Assembly: GCF_018873765.1 (NCBI RefSeq)
Contig: NC_057923.1
Span: 7,514,413 to 7,578,412 of the forward strand
DNA from: Telopea speciosissima
Taxonomy: Eukaryota > Streptophyta > Magnoliopsida > Proteales > Proteaceae
Direction of reading: 5' to 3'
DNA: 64,000 nt
In this document: one piece after another, positions 13,226 to 24,566 of the stretch
How the letters are laid out: every line of letters begins with the position of its first letter
Numbering within the stretch: position 1 is the first letter of the stretch
Program-made: the position numbers and the translations under genes
The notes under the pieces: generated by a model
Databases searched by the model: none
Seen by the model: the letters and a program-made list of their open reading frames with translations, nothing else
Told to the model about the DNA's origin: nothing

Positions 13226-14689
13226 AGATCCCTCTACTGCAAATGATGGGTGCACTGTATATGGGCAATAAGCCTGCTGTTAAAGTTGATAGCAAGGTAT
13301 GTTTGTAGAAGCTACGTAGGCTTCACTGGGAAGTAAGAATTTCATTTACCTCAACATCTACATATAAAATAGTTCATAGGGCACAATCAATCCTTAGTTG
13401 TAAAAGGGAGCTGATATGTTGATAAATTGCATTAGTGAATTTTTTTGTACTACCCGTCTACAAGGGAATTTTCGTGGATTTGTATCGGACTTATTGTAGG
13501 TTCAACGTACACTGTTGGTGAATAAGCTAAAATTTACACTATTGGTGGGTAAGCCATCAGTGAAGCTCCATTTGTGACTTCAGGTATAGGAAGGTTAACA
13601 TAAACATATATTAGTTCAAAAATGATTGTTTTGAGTTATTTTCCACTTCTATTGCCAAGTCTATTTCGAATCATCACTCATTGTATTTTTCTTTTTCCTT
13701 TTTTCTTTTCCCCAACTTGTAGTATTGACTAGCTAAAGGGTATATGTAGGTCAGCATTGTGATGGAACAAATGCTTCGGCTGCTTCATTATTGTGGCTTG
13801 CCAAAGGAGGATGTTGACTTCATCAACTCTGATGGGAAGACAATGAACAAGCTATTATTAGAGGTCGACTCTTTTTTGAAGGATAGCATGACTCCTCTAT
13901 GCACTAAAATGTCCAGTATTTGTTCAAATTGATCATGTTATCTGATGGTTTCTTTTCAATAATTCTTGCCTTTTTATTTCATCCCTTCTGTTTTCTTCTC
14001 TTAAATCATTTTAACAGGCAGAACCAAGGATGACTCTTTTTACAGGAAGCTCTCGAGTAGCAGATAAGTTGGCTGTGGATCTTAAGGGGCGTATTAAATT
14101 GGAAGATGCAGGTTTTGACTGGAAGGTTTTAGGTCCAGACGTACATGAGGTATCTCAGATAATATATATCTTGTATCACAAAATAGACATTCAAATACTT
14201 GTTTTTGGATAAAGGTGACTTATCAGATTGGTTTTTGAAGTGCAGGTTGATTATGTTGCTTGGGTATGTGATCAAGATGCATTCGCATGCAGTGGTCAAA
14301 AATGCTCAGCACAATCAATTCTATTCATGCATGAGGTAGATGTTCCTTATATCAATATAACACTCTAAACAGATGTTTTGACCTAGTGATTTCTGTACAA
14401 TCATTCATATCCAGGCATATAGCACAGGCTGGATGGACAATCTTTTCCTGTTCTGTTTGTTTTGTCTTAGTTTTTCTCTTTAAGCTCCATAAGTTTCTAT
14501 GTAAAATGGGCAGAATTTTAAAAAATAAGTCAAGAGTTAGTTTCATGATTTTCATTAGAAAAGGACCCCCACTACATGATGCCTAAAGACTTATAAAATA
14601 AATTAGGAGAAGGGTCAGAGTTTGTCTGTTGGTTCTAGTCTGTCTGATTACTGAAGTGTTGAGTGTGGTCATGCAGGTTCTAGAGCTTG

Positions 14690-15330
14690 GTGGTCAAGGT
14701 TTTAAGAATTGGATTGGAATCACTGGAACCGGGTGATTAGAATCAGAATCAACTCACCTCCATTTCGATTTACCCTGATTGTTAAAACCTGTGTTCTGAC
14801 CAAGTTAGACAGAATCTTGACTAATTCTGGCCGATTCCTAGCATATTAGAATTGGAATTGATGGAGACTGATCCGATGCCTGATTCCAAGTGTTAAACTT
14901 TTTTTTTTTGTAGATGGTTAGCGATTCACAAATAATTCGGCAAAATTCAGATCGAGTCCGAACTGGTTTGAAAAAAAAAATTTGGAAAAATTCGCAACTT
15001 TTTTTATAGTTCGCGAATAATTCGGAATTAATTAATTGAGAATATTTCCCATTGGAAAAAATTCAGAATCTTTTCAAATTCTAATAAAAATAAAGAAAAA
15101 ATCGATGAATTTTTTGGAATATTTTCAAATTTTCATTTAGAAGTTCAATAAAATGGACAAAATTTTTTGTTCTGGAATTTTCAAACACAAAATGGTTCCT
15201 GAATTACTCTGAATCCAAATTTTGTCAATGGTCTGCTTTTTTGACCGAATTTCTGAATCGGCAAAATGAGTTAGACTTGAACTCTTCTCCTTCCAAATTA
15301 TTTCCAAACTATGGATGGGAGATTTGAGGG
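14690..15330. repeat. AT-rich repeat-like insert in P5CDH intron 11
   Basis: Intron 11 is the longest of this locus. It contains a stretch rich in AATTCGG / TTCGCGAAT / GAATTTT motifs starting at TCAAGGTTTTAAGAATTGG. The AAGGTTTTA-type start resembles the elements at 23362-23550 and 52975-53172. Boundaries were not resolved. Confidence 0.35.
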
Positions 15331-15435
15331 CAGGTTTCATCCTGCTCCCCCTTCTGTTGGGCCCATCATTCTAGTCCTATGTTTTTTCTCATCTATTGGA
15401 CTTTCTTCTAATATATTCTCTTCTTGTTGTTGCTG

Positions 15436-15436
<1 letters not shown>

Positions 15437-15508
<72 letters not shown>
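15437..15508 (+). repeat. (TA)n-(GA)n microsatellite in P5CDH intron 11
   Basis: About 29 TA units followed by about seven GA units, in the 1.5-kb intron 11. The open frame on the minus strand rich in alternating Ile-Tyr here is an artefact of the repeat. Confidence 0.9.
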
Positions 15509-15509
<1 letters not shown>

Positions 15510-16388
15510 CTAAATCTGTTCCACAATTTAGCCAGATCTTGTCTTCACAAATCATGATATCCAAAATGTAAAAATGATTTCTGTTAGTATAAAGTTTTTT
15601 TCCGACTTTTCTCCAATGTGATTATTTCTTAGGGACATAGTATTATGCATTCATATTTTACCAGGAATTACGCTTTTGACCTTGTCTTCATGCATTGTGA
15701 TATCCAAGATAAAAAATGGTTTTTTTTTTTAGTTTTTTTGCCTGCTCTTGTCCAATGTGGTTATTTATTATGGGCATACTATTATGCATTCATATTTTAC
15801 CAGGAAGTAAACTTTTAATACATCTTGTGCCTTATCTTCTTATGCTGATAGTTCCTGTATCTTTGGGCAGAACTGGGGTAAAAGTTCACTTATTTCTAAA
15901 ATAAAAGAACTTGCTGTGAGAAGAAAGCTGGAGGATTTAACCATTGGCCCTGTTCTAACTGTAAGCAAGTTACTTTTTTGTGGTTATCCTTCATTATCCT
16001 TCTCTGCTATAATTCAAGGAAACATGTTTCCAGGCCGGTTAGTGACTGCTTTAGTTCATTGGTGGCAAACATCTGGGCTATTAAATCTCCGTATTATGAA
16101 ATAATTATGTATTGAACCTTTTAGGTTTTATCTTCAGATGTGAACTGTCCTGCTTCATGTTCACCATATGTAGCTGAATCGCAGTTAGGAGAGTTTTGAT
16201 AGGATCTTCCTGATGTATTTCTTTACGTTCTCTTGTTTTATGGAATTAATTTTTTAAGTCACGTTTTTGAATTAGGTATTTTATTCCCCTTGGGATACAT
16301 CTCTGTTATACATACTCTTAAACTTTCAGTTGATTATCTTAAATATTGGTTCAGTTTGAATGCTCATTCAATTATTGTTCTTTATTTT

Positions 16389-16393
16389 GGCTG
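16389..16393 (+). other. Lost splice acceptor before P5CDH exon 13
   Basis: Exon 12 ends in phase 0 after ...GPVLT. The homologous continuation FTTAAMLEH starts at 16394, where the preceding bases are TTTTGGCTG rather than a ...CAG acceptor. The nearest AG (CTGCAG, ending 16406) would put the downstream exon out of frame. Confidence 0.7.
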
Positions 16394-16552
16394 TTCACAA
16401 CTGCAGCAATGCTAGAGCACACGAGTAAACTCCTCCAAATACCAGGATCGAAGCTACTCTTGGGTGGTGAAGCTTTAAAAAACCATTCTATTCCACATTT
16501 CTATGGTGCTATAAAGCCAACTGCTGTTTATATTCCTCTTAAAGAAATAGTG

Positions 16553-16555
16553 TAG
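16553..16555 (+). other. In-frame TAG in P5CDH exon 13
   Basis: In the frame encoding AMLEHTSKLLQIPGSKLL and KPTAVYIPLKEIV, codon 54 of exon 13 is TAG. Homology then resumes in the same frame (YKLVTTEIFGPF), so this is a nonsense codon inside a conserved exon and not the gene end. Confidence 0.85.
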
Positions 16556-18246
16556 TACAACAACTATAAGCTTGTCACGACAGAAATCTTTGGACCATTC
16601 CTGGTTAACAATCAGAGCTATATCTGATATTTTATCTGGTTGAGATATCCAATAAAATGAACTGCCACTCATTTTAGAAGGATTTCCTGGCGAGAAGAAA
16701 CCCACTTACAGTTGTAGTATAGTTTTGATAAATTTAAATCTTGGGCCGTACTTGTTGGTAGTTATTTTGATCTTAAATAAATATTTTCTACCTATTAAAA
16801 AAAGAACTAAAACTTTTTATTGGTTGACAGAGCCCATCTAGGCCTTTGTATGTTGTGTTAGATGAAGTAACAAAAAAATTTCTTGATTCTTGAAGTTGAA
16901 ACTCCTAGAGTGGAAAAACATCTCAGAGGAGAAAAGATTATTAATGATAGTTTTCAATCATCTGGACAATTTAAAGGCTGTCTCTGTAGTTGTGTCTTGG
17001 GGGAGAAAAAAAAGGCGACAAAAGGCAAATGGTTGTTGTTGAAACATAAAGGAAAATTGTTGAATGCGAAGTTCTCTGTCCTAATTGTACCTCAAATCTC
17101 TTTTTGTTTTTCATGGCTGGGAAGTACAGATCTGCTACTGATGGTTTTGTGCTTGGCTGCAGATTATTACCGACTATAAACAGGATCAGCTCCCAATTGT
17201 ATTAGATGTTCTTGAGAGGATGCATGCACATTTAACAGCTGCAGTGGTTTCAAATGATCCCTTGTTTCTGCAGGCAAGAGTCCATAATCATGATCCTTTA
17301 TCTTCAGTTCAGCCTTTGGTTCTGGTTTCTAAACATAGTTATGTTAAGTAGTGATAAGTAGTTGCATGGCTTTTACTCTTGACCACAAGTTAATTGGAAA
17401 TGGTGTATATAAATACATTGAATATCCTCAAATACCTGTGTCGTTTACCACAATTTAAGAGATACCTAGACACATGCATGTCAACTGAAACCAACTTATC
17501 CCTACACTGAAAGTCTGGAAGCTTTTCGAAGGGAGCTGACCTTAACAAGACTGTTGAAATAGATCATATATGACATCTACTGGGAGAGTGTTTATTGATG
17601 CAAACCTTTACCTTGACTTTGCATCCATTGTGGCATGGCTCTTGGGTTTAACCATTCAAGTTTTGTTGATAGAGTGGCATTTTTCATCAATAGAAGCCAA
17701 TCAAACATTCTCAAAATAGGTGTGGGACTTGCCATTAAACAACAAACATTTGGGTAAGAGTAGAACAAAAATAATGGCAAGAAATAAATTTTCCCTGGTA
17801 TCATTTTGAAGATAGAAGCACAGTGGCTATTGGCAACTCCTTGACATAATGCTTTGAAGTTTTGGGTACCTCTTTTCCAGTTCCAACATTCTCATGAAAA
17901 CTCCTTTTGCAGGAAGTAATTGGGAAGACTGTGAATGGGACTACATATGCTGGACTTCGGGTACGAACCACAGGAGCTCCACAGAATCATTGGTAAGCAA
18001 ATGTTGGTACTGATGTTTTTCACAGGTGCATTAAAATTGCAGGTATATGAAATCAGAGAGATGAGTGTGCTACAGGTTTGGACTAGCTGGAGACCCCCGT
18101 GGTGGAGGAATTGGGACCCCTGGTGCAATTAGGCTCGTCTGGTCTTGCCATAGAGAAATCATATATGATTTTGGTCCCTTGCCTGAGAATTGGGAGACCC
18201 CACCACCCACCTAACTAGGTGTTAAGGCTGCTAACACAACTTTTGT

Positions 18247-18252
18247 AATAAA
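18247..18252 (+). promoter_or_regulatory. Polyadenylation signal candidate, P5CDH
   Basis: AATAAA lies 33 bp after the TAA stop codon in an AT-rich 3' region. Confidence 0.45.
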
Positions 18253-18442
18253 TTAGGCATTAGGTGATGTAATATGTTTGATCTTTTTTCTTTTTTGTTT
18301 TTCCTTTGGTGATATTTCAACGATGTATATAGAATTTTTCATACTTTCACCTCCCCAGTTCAATTTAAATTCCAGAAAGAAGTTCTTTAAACTAATTTGC
18401 TTGAAATAATTATGAAGAGAAGATAACGATACTGTATATACA

Positions 18443-18473
<31 letters not shown>

Positions 18474-19373
18474 TTCTCCATAGGGCAACCCTGGGGACTC
18501 AGAACTCAGAAGCACCCTGTTTCTGAATGGTGGCAAACTAGTGGCCTAGGAATGAAGGCTGGTCTCCTTGGCTCTGCTCTTGTAAATTTTACGAGGATGG
18601 CAGAAAAACAGCTCTTCCCTGGGTTTAGTTGGGGAATGGAGAAAGAATTTCTATTATTACTTGAGAGAGTGGTTCTTAAGTTGGACTGGAATCAACAACA
18701 TCTAAAGAGTCATAAGATTAATAAGAATATCCCCCCTCCTTTCCAAAAATTAACGAGTCGTCTTGAATTGAGAGGCTGGTTCTTAGGAACCGTTGGTTTT
18801 AACATCTTCCGCGTGTTGAACTCTCAGCCCCAAACTACACTTTTGTGTTGAGTTCTCAGTCCCAAATCCTCTAGTTTCACATCAGCTGAAACGTCCTGCT
18901 CCTACAGCGAAGAGGAAAGTCAAGTAAACCTGTAAAATCCCCCCTTCTGGGGGAGAACTCTCGCGATTATGGATTCGGCTATTCTCCAGGGAGCTCAGTG
19001 CCCAAGGAGTGTAATCAGCCATCGTGAAGTGTGCTGCAGAGCCAACATTATCAAAGCCGACATGCCATGAAAGCTTAAGAACATTGTCCAAGAATGCTTG
19101 AGCTACTATGGAGATTGTACAAGGGTGGCTAAGTGCTATAAAGTCAGAATATTTCCTTGATAAATTCAGTTTTGTAAAACAAATCCAAAGGTACTCAGAA
19201 CAACTCTTTTCTTTTCTTTTTTTCCTTTTCTTGTTTCCCTCTTCCATTTATGTACAAAGAAACTGTTGAGAAAAAACAATAGTTACCGATAACACAGGAT
19301 TGGAGTGGGGAAAAGAAAAAGAAAAAACAAAAATTGGAAGAGGATGAGCTATTGGAAGATGAATAAAGTAAAA
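18253..19373. other. Gap between the convergent P5CDH and PCO genes
   Basis: It holds a (GA)n run at about 18443-18467 and a short tandem duplication at about 18814-18870 (GTTGAACTCTCAGCCCCAAA, then GTTGAGTTCTCAGTCCCAAA). It probably includes the 3' UTR of the cysteine oxidase on the minus strand. No exon was recognised. Confidence 0.5.
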
Positions 19374-22300
19374 TCATTTCTCCACAATTTTTGGGCCTCT
19401 ATACATAGCTCCTAAAACGACAAAGTCCTCCGGTTTTTCTCTCTCTTCAAGCCATGCATATTCTTCTCTCCCTTCTTCAGCTCCCAAACCAGCATCTCCT
19501 GGAAAGTCAGTTTTACACCAACAATTTTAGATATTTTTAAGCAGAATGAATATAGACATTGCTTTTGATTTCCACATTAGAAGCTAAAGGAGGTTTCCTT
19601 TTTCTTGATGGGTATATAAATGTTGGCACTTTCATAGAATCAGAAAACTAAAAACTTGAATCCTACCCACTAACACACAACCATCCTCAAATATATAAAC
19701 ACAAACTCACTGGTCCCATGTTAGCTAAAGCTGCATTCTCTGTTTGAGAGCCCTAACCTTGGTAATCCAAGCATTGGCTCATCTCTTAGAACTGTTGGAT
19801 TTTTTTTTATTTTTTTATTTTCTTGATGAAAATGTAATCACACAAACCACACACCAATACCAAAAGGTTCTTAGAACTGTTAGATTTTACAATGTCTTAT
19901 TGGCAACTTGGCCAAGTCTGTTCAGGCTGATATTTGACATTCATGGGTCTACTTGTCAACAAAAGTTCAGCCTCACTCAAACTGCCATGTGACACCATTT
20001 AGTGTACTCCAGTGAGTTCTGTTAATGTTAATTTAGTTTTTAAACGGAATATCACCACATGATAGGATCATCCCTAGTAGTATCAAATAAAGAAATTCTA
20101 GACAGTCCATACCTGAGAAGCTGGCACATGGGAAGTCACGGTAGTATGTACAGTGCCGGCCTTGAGCATCAGAATATGGAGGACCCAGCACATCCAAAAC
20201 AGCACATGATGTTACTGCTGTGAAGCAGTGCATATTCCCCCCTGCAGTTGGATATAGTATGGATGTATTGCATTTGGCAGTAAAGACGGAATTGTTCTTT
20301 ATCTTTGCTAACCTGATCCCAGTGGGCTGATCTGCAAACATTGGATATAGGCAGGTATTGATCAAGTTTTCATGAGCTTAGCGAAAACCCAAAAAGCATC
20401 TAGGAGTACTTTGGTCTATGTAACCCCGAGAAAAGCAGGGGCCTTTTAGTAAGTACAACTACCTAGATAAAAAAACAAAAAGGGGTGTACCTAGTGCACG
20501 AGGCTCCTGTCACTGTGGGGTCTGGGGAGGGTTATAAGCAGGGGCCTTTTAGTAAGTACAACTACCCAGATAAAAAAAAGGGGTGTACCCAGTGCACGAG
20601 ACTACTCCACGGAAAGGCTATTACCCACGACCACTAAGTCACAATGGAGCAAACTTACCGTTTTGCCAAGGTCCACCCTCTACAACCACCCAAATACTGA
20701 CCAAAATATTCAGATGTTCTTGACTTCCACTCAAGTACTCCCTAGAGATAGTCCATACAGGCTGTGTCCTTAAGAGAGTCCGAATAAAACAGAAAACTAG
20801 CACTCAGGGTAATGCCCACAGGAAGTACATGGTTAAAGTTGAATTGTTTGTCGGTGTTTTGGAAAAGTGGGGATGGAAGAACAGGAGACAATAGTGGGGA
20901 AAACTTACAGTGCAAAGGATTGAGATTCTCCTTTGTGTTGTTGGATACATTAGTTACCCAGTCATATGATTTGATGTGCATGGACCCAAATAAGAGCTTA
21001 CTGAAAACAGTCATGCCTGGATGATTATGAAGAGGAATGACTCCAGATTGTGGCAGGCAAAATATCCCAATCTGCAAGAATTCAAGTGAGATCCATGAGG
21101 AACAATCAAAACTGTATTTCCCACCAGTCAATGGTTATCCATTATTTTAAAGCTCCCAGAGAAGCAAACATACCGAGAATCTGTCACATTCATAGAGGTG
21201 CAGGTATGTTATTGGAGGGGTGCCTTCACCATCAATCGTTCGAAAATATGGCAAGTCTTCAGTCAACCCAACATCCTCTGGTTTCATGCTATCTACATGA
21301 AAATTCATACTTTTAAGCATAAGATTGAAACAGAAACTTAGATTATACTTCAAAGTATGTTCCACATGTATGCAATGATCATCTTTGATCACAGTTCTTT
21401 TGGACAGCACATGAATATGCATACATCTACCAATCCTAAGTCATCATTTTTTTTTTTTTTGGGTGTGCCTACTTGAAGCTTATGGTAATTGCATTGGCAT
21501 ATATGGATATGTTTGGAGGAATAGGAGGAAAATAGTCAACAAGTTTGAGTTTGGATAAGAAAGCACCAACCCAGGAAACATGGTGGTCAGTATTTTCAGT
21601 TTACAGAAGGAATGGTAACTTGGTAAGAAACTCAATTGAATCCAGTATTGAGATTCAAGGCCAACTACCTAGAGAATACAATATCAATTAAATTAAATCC
21701 GCAAGGCCAGAAGATAATTGCTTCCACAATATAGACTAATGGCCAACCACCTACAGAACACACACAGACAAAATACATTGCATCTGCCTAAATGCAAGAA
21801 AGTAAAAAAATCAAAGAAAAGAAAGCACATACGTCAGAGGAAATTAATCAAACAAGTAAAACAAGACAATCAACATAAAATAATCACACTTCTAAGCAAA
21901 GTTCCTGTTTGTGCGCACATGCATTTGAGCACGTGACATACGGACAGACATAATACATTGCATCTGCCTAAACGCAAGAAGTCAAAATTAAAGAAAAGAA
22001 AGCAAAGACGCCAGAGAAAGTTCTTCAAACAAGTAAAAACAAGACAAATGGAGCCCTGGAACTAGCTGCTGCTTGTGAGGTATGATAGGAGATCAAATTC
22101 GAATTCCCAGCAATGGATACTTTGTAATCCAGTAATTAAAACTCGTTTTCTGAGCAGGGAAAAGGGAGGCTGGGGAGGTTCTTCCTGGGAATTCAATGAT
22201 TTTCTCCCCAATCATTGATTTCTCCACCAAAGGGTAGCAAATCCAAGTGAAGAATTGTTCACAGGATTTACTCTTGAACAAGCTCGTAGCTTGAACATGG

Positions 22301-22837
22301 ATGAAAATGAGGCTGGAAAACATCTCAGCTTCGAAACTCAGTGGGAAAAAGCCAAAAATGAGAAATTACCAAGTTCAATCAAATTATTTCAATCCAGTAC
22401 CGAATACTTAGAGAAAATCAAAACCCATAACGAAACCAAAAGTACTGATTTCAAAGTTCAAACAGGGAACACCGAAATGAAATTTCAACATGTATTGGGA
22501 AATTTGAATTCAATAGTCTTCAGCGAAAACTTGTAACACACACAGATTGGAAGGAAATTGAAACAGGTATCCAACCAACCACTTCCAATCATTACATAAC
22601 AAGAACAAACCACATACCAAGTACCGAGCGCAGGCGTTCGACATCCGCAGGGGAAGGAACAATCCCAGCGTCTCCGGTGGCAAACACTTCCTTGCAGGTC
22701 TCAAAGAGCTTCTGAACGACGCTGGTCGTTGATTTCTTGTTGCGTTTCCGGTTCTTCTTGGGCTTGTTGTTCTTCTCCCCCGGAAATTCGTACATGTCCT
22801 GACCTTTTCGATCGACCAAGCCCGTTTCAATCCTCAT
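19374..22837 (-). CDS. PCO: Plant cysteine oxidase (PCO), N-degron oxygen sensor
   Basis: PCOs are cytosolic/nuclear Fe(II) thiol dioxygenases that oxidise N-terminal Cys of group VII ERF factors and other substrates, marking them for degradation while oxygen is present. Five exons on the minus strand, all with consensus splice sites: 22618-22837, 21174-21292, 20909-21071, 20113-20331 and 19374-19498, giving 281 residues. Residues 1-60 are basic and low-complexity ([10 protein letters not shown]), followed by the family motif [12 protein letters not shown]. The cupin metal ligands are visible as [17 protein letters not shown] (His128, His130) and GGNMHCFTA (His202), with GRHCTYY near the end and EEYAWLEE and GAMYRGPKI in the last exon. 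Length and intact frame support a functional gene. The exact paralogue (PCO1/2-like or PCO4/5-like) is not settled; the basic N-terminus and promoter motif favour the hypoxia-induced PCO1/2 type. Confidence 0.93.
20435..20625 (+). repeat. 103-bp tandem duplication in PCO intron 3
   Basis: GCAGGGGCCTTTTAGTAAGT recurs at 20435 and 20538. Each copy carries a GGGTGTACC(T/C)AGTGCACGAG core, and the first also has GGGTCTGGGGAGGGTTATAA. That core is a common dispersed plant repeat, seen here in a noncoding intron. Confidence 0.75.
21757..22055 (+). repeat. Direct repeat (180-bp offset) in PCO intron 1
   Basis: Segments starting CAGACAAAATACATTGCATC (21765) and CAGACATAATACATTGCATC (21945) both continue through AAAGAAAAGAAAGCA to AAACAAGTAAAA-CAAGACAA. 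Copies of about 110 bp are separated by unrelated sequence. Confidence 0.75.
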
Positions 22838-23361
22838 TCAGACAAAACCCAAGAAGCAATTACTAAAAGAAAAGTATAGAGGAGGAAGAAATAAGAATTC
22901 CTGGATGAGTTTCTGGTAAGTTTTGCAGGATTACGAGATGGGTTAACTAGATAACCATCACCGACTGCACATGGGAGGTAAATGGGTCTATTCAGTGTTT
23001 TAGAAAGAGAGAAGATAGAGATGATATTTTGAATTTTCCTTTTCTACATTAAAAAACGTTTGGATTTGGAATCGCAGGTGGATAAAGAAAGGAAGAAAAA
23101 GAAGGAAAGAGATGTGGAGAATTTGATTTGGTTTCCCTGTTGAAGGCGATGGGTAGTGGCCGAAAGGAGTATAAAAGGACACAATATGGGTTAGGGTTTT
23201 GCTTCAGAAATTATTTGTTTTTTTGGAAACGAAAACCAGGGGCTATGCAAAGCTTTCCTATGGGCTCTCCAAACAGCGGAATTTTATTTCTGCTTTTCCC
23301 TTTCCAAAGGAATTCCTTCCCTCTGAACAGAGTCAAGAGTCAAGAGTCAATACCCTTGACC
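22838..23361. other. PCO upstream region
   Basis: This holds the 5' UTR and promoter of the minus-strand PCO gene. A TATAAAAG at about 23171 points away from the gene, and no TATA box in the PCO direction was found between the start codon and the hypoxia motif. No exon of another gene was recognised. Confidence 0.5.
23233..23243 (+). promoter_or_regulatory. HRPE-type hypoxia-responsive element upstream of PCO
   Basis: AAACCAGGGGC fits the published plant hypoxia-responsive promoter element consensus AAACCA(G/C)(G/C)(G/C)GC at every position. It lies 396 bp upstream of the PCO start codon, on the strand opposite to the gene. In Arabidopsis this element is bound by RAP2.12-type ERF-VII factors at core hypoxia genes, including PCO genes. 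Regulation here is inferred from motif and position only. Confidence 0.55.
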
Positions 23362-23550
23362 AAGGTTTGAAGAATCGGGATCGGCCGATTCGTATCAGTA
23401 TCAGTGGATATCTGGCCGTTTTCAAAAAACAAAAAAAAAAGATTTTATAAAAGAAAAACATGACCAATCCAAACCCATATGGACGGATCCAAATGGTTAT
23501 CGGATTGACATCGGCAGAGATCTATATTGATACCAATTACTAAAACCTTA
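23362..23550 (+). mobile_element. MITE-like element, AAGGTTT termini
   Basis: It starts AAGGTTTGAAGAATCGG and ends ACCAATTACTAAAACCTT, so the ends are partly inverted. The body has GATCGG / CCATATGGACGGATCC motifs. A reverse-oriented relative lies at 52975-53172 (AGGGTTTTAGTAATTGG ... CCACCCATATGAGATCGG). Confidence 0.55.
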
Positions 23551-24239
23551 CTCTCGATCCATTTGAAAATGGAGCTATAGAAAAAGAGATGCTAATCCAA
23601 CGCCTCTAGAGAAGCTATGGATCACTGATTTCACGAAGAAGGCCCCACCTTTGGGTTGGGATGGAGGCTACCGTTCGAGAAGTTGAAAGTGTGATTGAGA
23701 GGTGTGAACCTTGGAGCATAGTTTGAGGTATTGATCTTGGATCACCTGATATGGTTGATACTAAACGATTTTGAAGGTGATCGATACTAATACCTAGTCG
23801 ATATCATATTGGTGAAATGGTACAGAGAATGAGTAAACTAGTCAAGAAAACAGACCCAAAGGAAAACTTATCTGATATGATCGATCCATATCAATTTCAT
23901 ATCACGTATTGATTTTGAAGGTGATCGATACCCAAACTGATACCACGCTCTAAAATCATGCCTTGGAGAACGAGATCTCCCCCGCGCGTGAGGAGTGGGG
24001 ACCGAGTCCACTCAGGCGTGCAACATGAGAAGTCGTGACCACCTAAATCCAAAACCACTTTCTGTTTGTCGCATAACCTTTTCACAATTTAATAGGTTCT
24101 TACGCCCGATCTAAGGTGGATTTAGTCAATAACTTACTCCAAATCTAAGAAAGCAGAGGCACGAAGCACTATCCCCTCTAAAATAAAATTATTCAAAGAC
24201 GTACATCGATCTCCAACCTTGGAGGTTTTTTTTTTGTTT
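23551..24239. other. Intergenic, GATCGATAC-rich repeat remnants
   Basis: It contains TTTTGAAGGTGATCGATACT at about 23770 and again TTTTGAAGGTGATCGATACC at about 23914. These look like fragments of the same kind of element as 23362-23550. No gene was seen. Confidence 0.45.
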
Positions 24240-24345
24240 AAAGTTGCACCAATAAAGTGCGATAAAATGATTTCATACATAGGAGGATAGCAACGTCATT
24301 TTATGTGAGATGGAGAAAAATAAATAGAATAGATTTTTAACAAAA
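24240..24345 (+). repeat. Dispersed repeat R1, copy 2
   Basis: GCACCAATAAAGTGCGATAA followed by ATTTCATACATAGGAGG and AACGTCATTTTATGTGA matches copy 1 at the window start. Confidence 0.6.
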
Positions 24346-24411
24346 AAAATTTCTTGTTTATTAAATGATATAGGTTTTTCATGATATTAGAGTGGTAAAT
24401 CGTGTATTCGG

Positions 24412-24566
24412 ATCTCCTCCAGTCATGGCGGATCCAACCTAACAAAAATAAGAGTGTTTGGGTCATTTCAAAGGTGGAACCCCCTATGAAATGACAAGCC
24501 CACCCCAATTTTTGCTGGGCTGAATCCTCTAGCTAGCTCCCACCACTGTTGAAAGAAAGCCAGGTC
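24412..24566. mobile_element. Palindromic MITE, TGGCGG(A/G) family, member 1
   Basis: The left arm (CGGATCTCCTCCAGTCATGG ... AACCTAACAAAAAT) pairs with the right arm (ATTTTTGCTGGGCTGAATCC ... CAACAGTGG on the other strand). The central AAATGAC / GTCATTT and the arms are shared with 53185-53390, so the two belong to one family. Confidence 0.65.

Larger units (their letters stand above)
9514..18214 (+). pseudogene. ALDH12A1: Delta-1-pyrroline-5-carboxylate dehydrogenase (ALDH12A1), broken copy
   Basis: P5CDH oxidises pyrroline-5-carboxylate/glutamate semialdehyde to glutamate with NAD+ in mitochondria, the second step of proline breakdown. Sixteen exons are visible: 9514-9602, 10226-10305, 10880-10983, 11225-11292, 11512-11569, 11707-11820, 12481-12564, 13193-13296, 13750-13863, 14018-14149, 14246-14335, 15871-15960, 16394-16603, 17163-17273, 17913-17992 and 18076-18214. 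With one missing base restored they total 555 codons, matching the plant family length. Hallmarks are FCGDQVRFLARSFAAPG, GQQSHGFRWPYGP, TLFTGSSRVADKLA, the catalytic-Cys motif CSGQKCSA (Cys about residue 336), EIFGPF and the carboxy end WSCHREIIYD. The N-terminus is basic and Ser-rich, as for a mitochondrial presequence. Lesions: a frameshift in exon 8, a stop in exon 13, no AG acceptor before exon 13, a poor donor after it (CTG/GTTAAC), and a GC donor after exon 14. As read, translation would stop after about 209 residues. Sequencing error could explain one lesion but hardly all; I infer a young pseudogene. Confidence 0.9.

Noticed and set aside
15337..15564. Open frame of alternating Tyr-Ile residues on the minus strand
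   Set aside because: It is produced by the (TA)n microsatellite in P5CDH intron 11.
18882..19247. 121-codon minus-strand open frame downstream of the PCO stop
   Set aside because: Low-complexity Lys/Glu start and no family resemblance; more likely PCO 3' UTR or intergenic.
22592..22837. Treating the first PCO exon as a stand-alone 81-residue gene
   Set aside because: The frame crosses a consensus donor at 22617, and the next exons continue the conserved protein in phase.
23168..23176. TATAAAAGG as a TATA box for the PCO gene
   Set aside because: It points away from the gene; a plus-strand promoter here has no following gene.
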